Shown here one piece after another: positions 17,070 to 27,384 of a stretch of 64,000 nucleotides of DNA. Location: NCBI RefSeq assembly GCF_001294535.1, contig NZ_LGIC01000037.1, positions 62,001-126,000 on the forward strand, read 5' to 3'. A program made the translations under genes and the position numbers. This DNA is from Cypionkella psychrotolerans. GTDB lineage: Bacteria; Pseudomonadota; Alphaproteobacteria; Rhodobacterales; Rhodobacteraceae. How positions within the stretch are numbered: the stretch's first letter is position 1; the number at the start of each line of letters is the position of its first letter. Under the pieces are notes generated by a model that ran no database searches, had not been told where the DNA came from, and was given only the letters and a program-made list of their open reading frames with translations.

Positions 17070-17810
17070 TCAAATCCCCTTCATCAGACGCTGTGCCAGC
17101 GCCTCTGGCAGACCCGCTTCGCGCGATTTGCGGGCGGTGGTGGTGGCATCATAGCCGACGCGGCGAAAGGTCAATTCATTGCGGGTGCGGTCGAGGATGG
17201 CATATGAAGCCAAAGTGCTGCCATCGCGCGGCTGACCGACAGAACCGATCACGCCCAGCCAGCGCCGCGATTGCAACAAGGGCATCGGCTGGCCCGCTGC
17301 CACCTTCAGATGGCTGATCCGGCCCACCCTATCGCAGCTGTAAAGCGCGTTGCGGTGGACATGGCCGCAAAAGATCAACCGTGCATCGCAGACCAGAAAG
17401 CTGGGCCGCGCGGTGGATTCCGAGGTGACATAGAGCCAGTCAGCCGGATCATTGGCCGAAGCATGCACGAACAACGTGTCGCCATCCCGCACTGTCATCG
17501 GCAGTTCCGACAGGAACAGCTTCTGCCGCGCGTTCAGGCGGTTCACCGTCCAGTCGATCACCCGGCGGGCGTTGGGGTTCAGGATATTGTCAGCCACGCC
17601 AACAGCACGATCATGGTTGCCGCGCAGACAAACCGCCCCCTTGGCCACAAAGGATTCGACCTGATCAATGCACCAACCGGGATCGGGGCCGTAGCCGACG
17701 ATATCGCCGAGGAACACCAGCCGGTTGATCTGGCGTTGCGAGAGGTCTGCCAAGACAGCCTCAAACGCCTCGCGATTGGCGTGGATATCCGTCAGCAAGG
17801 CCAGACGCAT
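17070..17810 (-). CDS. Metallophosphoesterase, calcineurin-like
   Basis: A 246-residue dimetal phosphoesterase. The metal-ligand motifs are all present: LLTDIHANREAF, FLGDIVGYGPDP, LRGNHDRAVG, LFVHASANDP and CGHVHRNA. ATG 17810 has GAGGAGG upstream; a TTG at 17825 is inferior. It is the first gene of a two-gene unit, its stop abutting the start of the kinase-USP gene. That pairing suggests a protein phosphatase acting against the kinase, but a nucleotide or small-molecule phosphatase is also possible. Confidence 0.85.
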   Translation of the reverse strand: MRLALLTDIHANREAFEAVLADLSQRQINRLVFLGDIVGYGPDPGWCIDQVESFVAKGAVCLRGNHDRAVGVADNILNPNARRVIDWTVNRLNARQKLFLSELPMTVRDGDTLFVHASANDPADWLYVTSESTARPSFLVCDARLIFCGHVHRNALYSCDRVGRISHLKVAAGQPMPLLQSRRWLGVIGSVGQPRDGSTLASYAILDRTRNELTFRRVGYDATTTARKSREAGLPEALAQRLMKGI

Positions 17811-17923
17811 GAAACCCCTCCTCAACCCGCTGGCCCGTCATGCTTTTATGCTGATCTAAGCCCAAGGGTGGTGGCTGACAGTGATATGGATCAAAGCGCA
17901 AGGTCAAGCCTTTGCGTCAGGGC

Positions 17924-18553
17924 CTAGGCCAGCGAAGTGACCCAAAGAATGGTCGCATCGTCTTCCGACAGGCTGATCACATTATGCCCCATCGAGGCGT
18001 CGTAATAGGCGCTATCGCCGCGGCGCAGGTCGACGGGTTCGTAAAACTCGGTGTACAGCCGGATCACCCCGGTGAGGACGTAGAGAAATTCCTCACCCTC
18101 ATGGCGCACCCAACCGTCAAAATCCTCCATCGCGCGGGCGCGGATGGTGGCGCGGTAGGGCAGCATCTGCTTTTTGGTCAGGCTTCCGGCCAGCAGTTCA
18201 TGCTCATAAGTGGTGGTGGCATGGGCCTGCCCCTCGCCGGATTTCGTCACCACGATGCGGCCCGACACCTGCGGCGCTTGCGCGGGCGTGAACAGTTGCG
18301 GCACCGAGACACCCATACCGAGGGCGAGTTTCTTCAGCGCCTCGTAGGTTGGTGACATCTGGCCGTTTTCGATTTTCGACAAGGTCGAGCGCGCTAGCCC
18401 CGCCTGCACCGAGGCTTGTTCCAGCGTCCAGCCCTTGGCTTTGCGCAACTCGCGCACCCGGATGCCCAAATCCAGCGGCTCCGGCACGGTTTGGCCAGAG
18501 TCGGGACCCGTTTCGCGGGCAATACGGATCATGCGTTTGGGATCGCTGGACAT
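17924..18553 (-). CDS. XRE-family regulator with C-terminal cupin domain
   Basis: A 209-residue transcription factor. Residues ~28-85 form an XRE helix-turn-helix (RVRELRKAKGWTLEQASVQAGLARSTLSKIENGQMSPT). The last ~80 residues are a cupin sensor domain (HEGEEFLYVLTGVIRLYTE, LRRGDSAYYDASMGHNV). Such proteins often control amino acid, polyamine or aldehyde metabolism, binding a small ligand in the cupin. It is divergent from the DsbA-like gene (147-nt gap), which may be its target; that is inference. Confidence 0.87.
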   Translation of the reverse strand: MSSDPKRMIRIARETGPDSGQTVPEPLDLGIRVRELRKAKGWTLEQASVQAGLARSTLSKIENGQMSPTYEALKKLALGMGVSVPQLFTPAQAPQVSGRIVVTKSGEGQAHATTTYEHELLAGSLTKKQMLPYRATIRARAMEDFDGWVRHEGEEFLYVLTGVIRLYTEFYEPVDLRRGDSAYYDASMGHNVISLSEDDATILWVTSLA

Positions 18554-18700
18554 GGGCTTTCCTTACGGCAAGGCCGCCTTGCGTGCAACCAATGCAACGC
18601 AACTGTGCGTGGATGGCGGATTGCGGCGGCGGGCTGATAGCGGTATCTAACTGAACCATTCGGTTTGAATGGGCCAGATGCGAAGCTTTCGGAGCCTGCA

Positions 18701-19348
18701 ATGATCCGCCTTGATATTTTCTCTGATCCGGTCTGCCCGTGGTGCCTGATCGGCAAAGCCCATCTGGACCGCGCTTTGGCGGCGCATCCCGATCATCCGT
18801 TTGTCATCGCCTGGCATCCGTTCCAGTTGAACCCCGATATGCCGGTGGAAGGCGTCGAAAAGCGCCCGTATTTGGTAAAGCGTCTGGGCGGTGAGGCCAA
18901 GGTTGAGGCGATCCATGACCGCTTGCGTCAGATTGCCAAAGAGGCGGGCGTGGCGATGGACCCCGACAAGCCCGAGATGCTGCCGAACACGATGAACGCG
19001 CATCGGATGATCCATTGGGCGGGGATCGAGGGCAAACAGGCGGCGATGGTTTCGGCACTGTTCCGGGCCTATTGGCGCGATGGCCGCGATATTGGCGATA
19101 GCGAGGAACTTTGCGATATCGCCGAGGAAATCGGCATGGACCCGAAGGCCGTGGCGCGGCTGTTGGCAACCGATGCCGATATCGACGATCTGCGCGCCCG
19201 CGACGTCGATGCGCGCAAAAAGGGTGTCACAGCGGTGCCGACCTTCCTGATCGCGCAACAATATGTCGTCTCTGGCGCGCAACCCCCCGAGGTTTGGGCG
19301 CAGGTGATCGACGAATTGGTGGCGAAGGCTGCCGAAGAAAGTAAGTGA
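18701..19348 (+). CDS. DsbA-family (FrnE-like) oxidoreductase
   Basis: Thioredoxin-fold protein of 215 residues with the redox motif CPWC near the N-terminus (IFSDPVCPWCLIGKAHLDRAL) and the cis-Pro region (KKGVTAVPTFLIAQQYVVSGAQP). There is no signal peptide, so it acts in the cytoplasm, like FrnE or 2-hydroxychromene-2-carboxylate isomerase relatives. ATG 18701 follows GGAG; an ATG 36 nt upstream is less likely. It is 1 nt from the following exporter gene, so probably in one operon. Confidence 0.85.
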   Translation: MIRLDIFSDPVCPWCLIGKAHLDRALAAHPDHPFVIAWHPFQLNPDMPVEGVEKRPYLVKRLGGEAKVEAIHDRLRQIAKEAGVAMDPDKPEMLPNTMNAHRMIHWAGIEGKQAAMVSALFRAYWRDGRDIGDSEELCDIAEEIGMDPKAVARLLATDADIDDLRARDVDARKKGVTAVPTFLIAQQYVVSGAQPPEVWAQVIDELVAKAAEESK

Positions 19349-19349
19349 A

Positions 19350-20546
19350 ATGACCCCGAGCAAACGCATCTCACAGGGCGAATTCATCGCCCTGACGGCC
19401 GCCTTGTTTGCGATGGTGGCGATCTCGATTGACGCCATGCTGCCCGCTTTGCCGGAAATCGCCGCGGCCTTGTCGCCCGATGCGCCAAACCGGGCGCAGT
19501 TGGTGATCACCAGTTTTGTGTTTGGCATGGGGCTGGGGACGCTGTTTGTCGGGCCGCTGTCGGATGCTTACGGGCGCAAGCCGGTGATCTATGCGGGTGC
19601 GGGGCTTTATGCGTTGACGGCTTTGGCCTGCTATTTTGCCAATTCGCTGGATACTTTGCTGATCGCGCGCGTGCTGCAAGGCATGTCGGTGGCTGCCGCC
19701 CGCGTGGTGTCGATGGCAATCATGCGTGACCAGTTCAAGGGCCGCGAGATGGCCAAGATCATGTCATTTGTGATGATGGTGTTTATCATGGTGCCTGCGG
19801 TCGCGCCGTTGATGGGGCAAGGTATCATTGCGATTGCGGGATGGCAGAGCATTTTCCTCGTCTACATCCTGATCGTCGCGGTGGTCATGCTGTGGTTCGG
19901 TCTGCGCCAGCATGAGACTTTGGCTGTGGAACACCGACGCCCGTTGGATTTTGGCGTGCTGGTGGCGGCGACCAAAGAATTGTTCACCCACCGCATCGTG
20001 GTGATTTCAATCGCGGCACAGACGCTGACGATGGCGGCTTTGTTTGCCAGCCTGTCCTCGATGCAAGGCATCTTTGAGCAACGCTTTGACCGTGCCGAAA
20101 GCTTTCCCTTGTGGTTTGCTTTCATCGCCTTGGGTTCGGCTTCGGGCAGCATCATCAACTCGCGCGTGGTGATGCGGATCGGGATGCGCCCGGTGATCAT
20201 GATGGCCTATGCAAGCGTTCTGGCGCTGACCGTGGTGCTGCTGGCGCTGATGGCTACGGGCACGATGCCAGAGGTTCTGGCGTTTCCGTTGCATATTGTT
20301 TGGAGCATTGGCCTCTTTTCGATGATGTCGATGACGATGGGCAACCTGAATGCGCTGGCGATGGAGCCTGTCGGCCACATCGCGGGGCTGGCGGCTTCGG
20401 TGATGACTTCGGTGGCCACCGTAGCCTCGGTGGTGCTGGCTGTGCCGGTCGGGCTGATGTTTGACGGCACGGCCTTGCCGCTGATGGCGGGGGTGGCGGT
20501 GTTTGTCGCAGGTGCGCTGGCGCTGATGCAGGTGATCAAGCGCTGA
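19350..20546 (+). CDS. Bcr/CflA-family multidrug efflux MFS transporter
   Basis: A 398-residue, 12-helix major facilitator protein of the DHA1 drug-exporter type. Motif A is in the first loop (GPLSDAYGRKPVIYAG), with DAMLPALPEIAAAL in helix 1, as in Bcr/CflA proteins. Substrate unknown. ATG begins 1 nt after the DsbA-like stop, and a strong terminator follows at 20568. Confidence 0.82.
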   Translation: MTPSKRISQGEFIALTAALFAMVAISIDAMLPALPEIAAALSPDAPNRAQLVITSFVFGMGLGTLFVGPLSDAYGRKPVIYAGAGLYALTALACYFANSLDTLLIARVLQGMSVAAARVVSMAIMRDQFKGREMAKIMSFVMMVFIMVPAVAPLMGQGIIAIAGWQSIFLVYILIVAVVMLWFGLRQHETLAVEHRRPLDFGVLVAATKELFTHRIVVISIAAQTLTMAALFASLSSMQGIFEQRFDRAESFPLWFAFIALGSASGSIINSRVVMRIGMRPVIMMAYASVLALTVVLLALMATGTMPEVLAFPLHIVWSIGLFSMMSMTMGNLNALAMEPVGHIAGLAASVMTSVATVASVVLAVPVGLMFDGTALPLMAGVAVFVAGALALMQVIKR

Positions 20547-20567
20547 TCTCAAGGTTCGATCTGTGAT

Positions 20568-20595
20568 AGCGCGCCCCTGACCGGGCGCGCTTTTT
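20568..20595 (+). terminator. Intrinsic terminator after the MFS gene
   Basis: 9-bp stem AGCGCGCCC/GGGCGCGCT with a 6-nt loop followed by TTTTT, 21 nt past the MFS stop and facing the convergent mfd gene. Confidence 0.9.
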
Positions 20596-20607
20596 CATGG
20601 TTAAGGG

Positions 20608-23600
20608 TCAGCCCTTGGGTTTGACGATCTTTTCCGCCAGATCGCGGGCGATGTTGAACGCGCCCTTGATACGGTCGGAGTCCGATTTCATCTCACCCAT
20701 CAGCACGATCTTGTTGCCGCTGATCTTCGCCGCCGGGCCTTGAGCCTTGATGAATTCCACCAGCCCCGCCGGATTGGCGAATTTGTCGTTGTGGAACTGC
20801 ACGGTGGCACCTTTGGTGCCCGCGTCGATGCGGGAAATGCCTGCACGTTTGCACATCGACTTGATCCGCACGATCAGCATCAGCGTGTTGACCTCTTTCG
20901 GGATTGGACCGAAACGGTCGATCAACTCGGCCGCGAAACCTTCCAGCTCGACCTTGGTGGCAAGGCTGGACAGGCGGCGATAGAGGCCTAAACGGATATC
21001 CAGATCAGGGATGTAGGCTTCGGGGATCATCACCGGCACGCCAAGGTTGATCTGCGGCGACCATTGATCATCGACGGCGCTTAGCCCCTGCAATTCGCCG
21101 GATTTGATCTTGGCAATCGTCTCCTCCAGCATCGCTTGATACAGTTCGTAGCCGACTTCCTTGATATGGCCGGATTGTTCTTCGCCAAGCAGATTGCCCG
21201 CGCCGCGCAGATCGAGGTCGTGGCTGGCAAGGTTGAAGCCCGCACCAAGACTATCGAGCGAGCCCATCAGGCGTAGGCGTTTGTTGGCCTGCGGTGTCAG
21301 TGGCGCACGCGGTTTTGTGGTGAGATAACAATAGGCCCTGGTTTTTGAGCGCCCCACCCTGCCCCTGATCTGGTACAACTGTCCAAGTCCAAACATATCA
21401 GCGCGGTGGACGATCATCGTGTTGGCGCTGGGGATATCCAGACCGGATTCGACGATGCTGGTGGCGATCAGCACATCATATTTGCCGTCGTAGAATTCGT
21501 TCATCCGCTCATCGAGATCACCCGCCGCAAGTTGGCCGTGGGCGATGACATAGCTGACTTCGGGCACATGGGTTTTCAGGAAATCTTCGATGTCGTGCAG
21601 ATCAGAGATACGGGGGACGACGTAGAAGCTTTGCCCCCCGCGGAAGCGCTCACGCAGCAGGGCTTCGCGGATGGTGATGGTGTCGAATTCGCTGATGTAA
21701 GTACGGATCGCGAGTCGGTCGACTGGCGGGGTTGCGATGATCGAGAGGTCACGCACCCCGGTCAGCGACAGTTGCAGGGTGCGCGGGATCGGCGTGGCGG
21801 TTAGGGTCAGGACGTGAACCTCGGAGCGCATTTCTTTCAGGCGTTCTTTGTGGGTGACGCCGAAATGCTGTTCCTCGTCGATCACCAACAGGCCAAGGTT
21901 TTTGAAACGGATGGCTTTGGCCAGCAAGGCATGGGTGCCGATGACGATATCCACGCGGCCCTCGGCCATCTCGGTGCGGGTGATGTTGGCGTCTTTGGTG
22001 CTGACGAACCGGGAGAGCGGTTTGATGTTGATCGGGAAGCCCCGGAAGCGTTCGACAAAGCTGCGGTAGTGCTGGCGGGCCAGCAAGGTTGTGGGGCAGA
22101 TCACCGCGACCTGCATCCCCGACAGCGCCGCCACAAAAGCTGCGCGCATGGCGACTTCGGTTTTGCCAAAGCCTACATCGCCGACAATCAGGCGATCCAT
22201 CGGGCTGCCTTTTTCAAGGTCGGCCACCACATCACCAATGGCGGAAAGCTGATCGTCGGTTTCGGTATAGGGGAAACGGGCGGCAAAAGCCTCCCATATA
22301 CTGTGCGGCGCTTCAAGAATCGGCGCGTGGCGCAGGGCGCGCTCAGCCGCGATGCGCATCAGCTTGTCGGCAATCTCGCGGATGCGCTGCTTGAGTTTGG
22401 CCTTCTTCGCCTGCCATGCACCACCACCGAGACGGTCGAGCAGACCTTCTTCATGGCCATAGCGGCTAAGGAGTTCGATATTCTCAACCGGCAGATAAAG
22501 TTTCGCGTTTTCAGCATATTCCAAGGCGACGCAGGCATGGGGCGCACCGAGGGCGGTGATGGTTTCCAAGCCCAGATAGCGCCCGACGCCATGTTCGACA
22601 TGCACCACCAGATCGCCGGCGCTGAGGGTGTCGACCTCGCGCAGGAAGTTGTCGGCCTTGCGTTTCTTGCGTGGTTTGCTGACCAAACGGTCGCCCAGAA
22701 CGTCTTGTTCCGAGATCACCGCAAGGCCGGGGGCGGTAAAGCCAGCCTCCAGCGCCCAGATCATCAGGTAGAGGCCACCGCGGCCTTCGGGCAGATCGCG
22801 GAAGTCTTTGATTTCTTTTGCGCCGTGCAGGCCTTGGTCGTCGAGTAGCCCTTTGAGCCGTTCGCGTGCGCCATCAGACCACGAGGCGATCACCACCTGC
22901 GCCTCTTGTGATAGCGCTTTAATATGCGCTGACAGAGCGCTGAAAAGGCTAATATTTTCCTGCTGGCGCTCTGGCGCGAAGCTGCGGCCAATGCGGCCTT
23001 GTGCATCCAGCACGCCCGGCCCCGGGGCTTGTGGCAGCGGTGACAGTTGCACGACGCGGTGATCGGCGACAGCGGCTTCCCATGCGGTATCGTCGAGATA
23101 GAGCAGACCCGGCGCGGAAGGTTTATAGACCGAATCCATCCGGCCTTTGGCGTTCATCGCCTCGTGCCGCGCGTCGTATTGGTCGGCGATACCCTCCCAG
23201 CGTGACAGGCGGGCGGCGGTGACTTGATCATCCAAAAGCACGGAAGCCTTTGGCAAGTAGTCAAAAATCGTCTCAAGGCCTGCGTGAAAGAACGGCAGCC
23301 AATGCTCCATGCCCTGATGCTTGCGGCCAGCAGATACGGCCTCATAGAGCGGATCATCCGAGCCGCCCGCGCCGAACTCAACACGGTAATTCTGGCGGAA
23401 ACGGCTGATCGCGGCATCGTCGAGGATCACCTCGGACATCGGCGCGAACTCGACCGCTTTCAGCTTTTCCGTAGTGCGCTGGGTGACGGGATCAAAGCGG
23501 CGGGCACCATCCAGCACGTCGCCGAAGAAATCCAAGCGCACCGGGCCGCCTTCGCCCGGCGGGTAGATGTCAACAATCCCGCCACGAATGGCGAAATCAC

Positions 23601-24054
23601 CCGGCTCGGCTACGGTCGAGACGGGCGAAAAGCCCATGCGGGCCAGAAAGCCTTTCAGCTGTTTTTCGTCAACGCGATCTCCCACGCGGGCGACAAAAGA
23701 CGCGGTTTGCATCACAGACCGCGCGGGCAAGCGCTGCATGGCGGCGTTCAAAGTGGTTAACAGCACGAACGGGCCGTTAAAGCCCGAAGCCAAAGCCGCA
23801 AGGGTCGACATGCGGCGGGCTAGAATCTCGGGGTTGGGCGAAATGCGGTCGTAGGGCAAGCAATCCCAAGCGGGCAGATCGAGCACCACGGTTTTGGGGG
23901 CCATCACGTTCAGCGCCGCGCGCATCGCCTCTAGGCGTTTGTCATCGCGGGCAACATGAATCACCGGGGCACCGCGCGCAAGTTCGCGGGCCAGCAGCTT
24001 GGCGTCATAGCCTTCGGGCGCGCCGCCCAGAATGATCCGGTCAGCGCCCGCCAT
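20608..24054 (-). CDS. mfd: Transcription-repair coupling factor Mfd
   Basis: DNA translocase that removes RNA polymerase stalled at lesions and recruits UvrA. The 1148-residue protein has the UvrB-like N-terminus, the RNA-polymerase-interacting region (GDLVVHVEHGVGRYLGLETI), and an RecG-like helicase core: Walker A GDVGFGKTEVAMRAAF near residue 630, DEEQHFGVTHKERLK, TATPIPRTLQ, QIRGRVGRS. It starts 3 nt after a small membrane protein gene and ends facing the MFS terminator. Full length; nothing missing. Confidence 0.97.
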   Translation of the reverse strand: MAGADRIILGGAPEGYDAKLLARELARGAPVIHVARDDKRLEAMRAALNVMAPKTVVLDLPAWDCLPYDRISPNPEILARRMSTLAALASGFNGPFVLLTTLNAAMQRLPARSVMQTASFVARVGDRVDEKQLKGFLARMGFSPVSTVAEPGDFAIRGGIVDIYPPGEGGPVRLDFFGDVLDGARRFDPVTQRTTEKLKAVEFAPMSEVILDDAAISRFRQNYRVEFGAGGSDDPLYEAVSAGRKHQGMEHWLPFFHAGLETIFDYLPKASVLLDDQVTAARLSRWEGIADQYDARHEAMNAKGRMDSVYKPSAPGLLYLDDTAWEAAVADHRVVQLSPLPQAPGPGVLDAQGRIGRSFAPERQQENISLFSALSAHIKALSQEAQVVIASWSDGARERLKGLLDDQGLHGAKEIKDFRDLPEGRGGLYLMIWALEAGFTAPGLAVISEQDVLGDRLVSKPRKKRKADNFLREVDTLSAGDLVVHVEHGVGRYLGLETITALGAPHACVALEYAENAKLYLPVENIELLSRYGHEEGLLDRLGGGAWQAKKAKLKQRIREIADKLMRIAAERALRHAPILEAPHSIWEAFAARFPYTETDDQLSAIGDVVADLEKGSPMDRLIVGDVGFGKTEVAMRAAFVAALSGMQVAVICPTTLLARQHYRSFVERFRGFPINIKPLSRFVSTKDANITRTEMAEGRVDIVIGTHALLAKAIRFKNLGLLVIDEEQHFGVTHKERLKEMRSEVHVLTLTATPIPRTLQLSLTGVRDLSIIATPPVDRLAIRTYISEFDTITIREALLRERFRGGQSFYVVPRISDLHDIEDFLKTHVPEVSYVIAHGQLAAGDLDERMNEFYDGKYDVLIATSIVESGLDIPSANTMIVHRADMFGLGQLYQIRGRVGRSKTRAYCYLTTKPRAPLTPQANKRLRLMGSLDSLGAGFNLASHDLDLRGAGNLLGEEQSGHIKEVGYELYQAMLEETIAKIKSGELQGLSAVDDQWSPQINLGVPVMIPEAYIPDLDIRLGLYRRLSSLATKVELEGFAAELIDRFGPIPKEVNTLMLIVRIKSMCKRAGISRIDAGTKGATVQFHNDKFANPAGLVEFIKAQGPAAKISGNKIVLMGEMKSDSDRIKGAFNIARDLAEKIVKPKG

Positions 24055-24057
24055 GGC

Positions 24058-24582
24058 CTACCCCAACACGCCGATGTAAAGATTGGCGTACATGCCGAAC
24101 ATCGAAGTAACGAAAATCGACACCATGCCAAGCGCTTGCGTGGCGATCCTGTGACGGATCAGTCGACGGTGCAAAGCCTCACCGCTATGCTCCCCACTCA
24201 CGATCAGGCCAGCGGTGCGCAAAGACAGCATCGACAGGAAGCTCATCGGCACGATCAGGAACAGCACGGCTTGGGCGAATTCGATTTTGTAATAAATAGC
24301 CAGAACCAGCAGTGCGGTCAAAATAAAGCACAAAAAAGCCACCAGCCAAACCCCAGCGGTTTGCGCGATATACAGCATCCGACCGGTGTTGATCCGCACC
24401 AAAGTCTCAAGGTCATCCTGCAACGCGCCACCTTGCCGCCGCGCGCGGCTGATCAGATCGAAGGGCACGCCCAGCACCCAATGGCTGGCGGTGGACCACA
24501 TCACTGCCAGCATGATCCAATACCACAAGTTTGAAAACGACCGCATGTCGATCAATTCAAACAGGACTTGATACAAATTCAC
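24058..24582 (-). CDS. Four-helix membrane protein of unknown function
   Basis: A 174-residue integral membrane protein with hydrophobic segments near residues 18-38, 72-97, 98-122 and 150-172, and a basic loop (ISRARRQGG). I do not recognise a characterised domain. Relatives in Rhodobacteraceae have been labelled a SufBCD-complex component, but nothing in the sequence shows that. It sits directly before mfd, 3 nt apart, and diverges from hemB, so it is likely cotranscribed with mfd. Confidence 0.68.
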   Translation of the reverse strand: MNLYQVLFELIDMRSFSNLWYWIMLAVMWSTASHWVLGVPFDLISRARRQGGALQDDLETLVRINTGRMLYIAQTAGVWLVAFLCFILTALLVLAIYYKIEFAQAVLFLIVPMSFLSMLSLRTAGLIVSGEHSGEALHRRLIRHRIATQALGMVSIFVTSMFGMYANLYIGVLG

Positions 24583-24637
24583 CTTAAGCCCTCACTGCCT
24601 TAAGCCTGCCTTGGCCTGCGCCCGAATGTCTGCTTGA

Positions 24638-25717
<1,080 letters not shown>

Positions 25718-25803
25718 ATAGGCGCGGGATGACAAGCCGCTGCAACCGCGCTAATGTGACGGCAACGGGGTCACAGAACCCCCTGTGAGGCATGAGGGCG
25801 GAT

Positions 25804-26370
25804 ATGACGAATTTTTCCAGACGCGGCTTTCTGGCGCTGACCGGAGTGGGTTTGGTTTCGGCCTGCCAGAACACCGTGGTCGGCAATGGCGTGGGCTCGA
25901 ACGGCGGCGCGCAGATTGATGCGCGGGTGCGCGAGACGCAGGCCTATTTGTTCGGCAAGTTTCCGGGCACCCAACAGTTGGCGAACCGCTCCAGCGGGAT
26001 TTTGACGATGCCTTTGGTGACCGAGGCGGGCTTCGGCTTTGGCGGCGCTTATGGCCGCGGCGTGTTGGAGATCAAGGGCGCCAAGGTGGATTACTATTCG
26101 GCCACCAAAGCCTCGATCGGCTTTCAGATTGGCGCGCAACAATACGCGCATATGCTGTTTTTCACCACAGATCAGGCGTTGCAGGATTTCCGCCGCTCGC
26201 CAGGATGGGCCGCCAGCGCCGATATTCGCTATGCGACGCCGGAGGAAGGCGGCTCGATTGGCAAAGAGACCACCGAGCTTGATCCGGTGATCGCTTTCGT
26301 GTTCGGCCAGCAAGGCTTGATGGCGGGGGCGACGCTGTCTGGGGTGAAGTATACCCGGATTATCGTCTAA
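25804..26370 (+). CDS. SYLF/YSC84-domain lipoprotein
   Basis: A 188-residue exported protein. MTNFSRRGFLALTGVGLVSAC contains a Tat-like SRRGFLAL stretch and a lipobox (VSAC). The mature part resembles the SYLF (YSC84) lipid-binding domain: SSGILTMPLVTEAGFGFGGAYG and YYSATKASIGFQIGAQQYA. ATG 25804 follows GAGGG; ATG 25792 is four codons earlier. Likely an envelope protein of unknown role; 86 nt after hemB. Confidence 0.78.
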   Translation: MTNFSRRGFLALTGVGLVSACQNTVVGNGVGSNGGAQIDARVRETQAYLFGKFPGTQQLANRSSGILTMPLVTEAGFGFGGAYGRGVLEIKGAKVDYYSATKASIGFQIGAQQYAHMLFFTTDQALQDFRRSPGWAASADIRYATPEEGGSIGKETTELDPVIAFVFGQQGLMAGATLSGVKYTRIIV

Positions 26371-26444
26371 GTTGCCACGCGGGGCAGCTTAGACGCGCTT
26401 TTAAGATCAAGGGGTTAGCGGACACCGTTCAGCTTTCGTTAACC

Positions 26445-27305
26445 CTATTTCAGCCGGCGGATCAGGCTGGAGGTGTCGTTACGGTTGCCACCCATCCGCT
26501 GCACATCCTTGTAGAACTGATCGACCAAAGCGGTCACCGGCAGGGAAGCTCCGATCTGGTCGGCGGCATCCAGACAGATTTTCAGGTCTTTGCGCATCCA
26601 ATCCACTGCGAATCCGTGATCGAATTTTCCGGCCAGCATAGTTTTGTGACGGTTGGCCATTTGCCATGACCCGGCAGCGCCTTGGCTGATCACTTCCACC
26701 ACGGCCTCACCATCTAAGCCTGCTTTCTCGCCAAAGGCCAAAGCCTCAGCCAAGCCCTGCACCAGCCCCGCGATGGCAATCTGGTTCATCATCTTGGCCA
26801 GTTGCCCTGCCCCGCTTTCGCCCAGACGGCGGCAGATCCGGGCATAGGCGGCGATCACCGGCTCGGCTTTGTCGTAGTCAGCCTGTGCACCGCCGCACAT
26901 CACCGAGAGCACGCCGTTCTCCGTCCCGGCTTGGCCGCCCGAGACCGGAGCATCAACGAAGCCAAGGCCTTGGCCCGTGGCAATCGCCGACAACTCGCGC
27001 GTAACCGCCGCCGAAACTGTGGTGTGATCGACGAAGATCGCGTCATTCATACCGGCAAACGCGCCATCTGGCCCAAGGCAAATGCTGCGCAGATCGTCGT
27101 CATTGCCCACACAGGCCATCACAAATGCGGCACCACTTGCGGCCTCTCGCGGGGTAGCCGCGGCAGTGCCACCATGCTGTGCCACCCAAGCGGCAGATTT
27201 CACCGGATTACGGTTATAAACCGTGACTTGATGGCCCTTGGCAGCCAAATGCCCCGCCATCGGCGCGCCCATCACCCCAAGGCCCAAAAACGCCAGTTTT
27301 GCCAT
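26445..27305 (-). CDS. NAD(P)-dependent beta-hydroxyacid dehydrogenase (3-hydroxyisobutyrate dehydrogenase-like)
   Basis: A 286-residue oxidoreductase of the 3-hydroxyacid dehydrogenase family. The Rossmann motif FLGLGVMGAPMAGHL is at the N-terminus. FVDAPVSGGQAGTENG is the substrate-binding signature, and the catalytic lysine is in GAGQLAKMMNQIA. It may act on 3-hydroxyisobutyrate, tartronate semialdehyde or succinate semialdehyde; the sequence does not decide. ATG 27305 gives the family-like start MAKLAFLG; an in-frame start at 27359 lies within the divergent spacer. Confidence 0.87.
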   Translation of the reverse strand: MAKLAFLGLGVMGAPMAGHLAAKGHQVTVYNRNPVKSAAWVAQHGGTAAATPREAASGAAFVMACVGNDDDLRSICLGPDGAFAGMNDAIFVDHTTVSAAVTRELSAIATGQGLGFVDAPVSGGQAGTENGVLSVMCGGAQADYDKAEPVIAAYARICRRLGESGAGQLAKMMNQIAIAGLVQGLAEALAFGEKAGLDGEAVVEVISQGAAGSWQMANRHKTMLAGKFDHGFAVDWMRKDLKICLDAADQIGASLPVTALVDQFYKDVQRMGGNRNDTSSLIRRLK

Positions 27306-27384
27306 GATCTTCCGCCTTGCATTGCCCCTATTCTGGCTTTGGACTAGGAAGGCAATCAACCTCTGCCGTCAAGGACTCCGCCTT

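Noticed and set aside
21814-22848. 344-codon plus-strand open frame inside mfd
   Set aside because: mfd is full length and conserved on the other strand; the plus frame is a by-product of GC-rich coding DNA.
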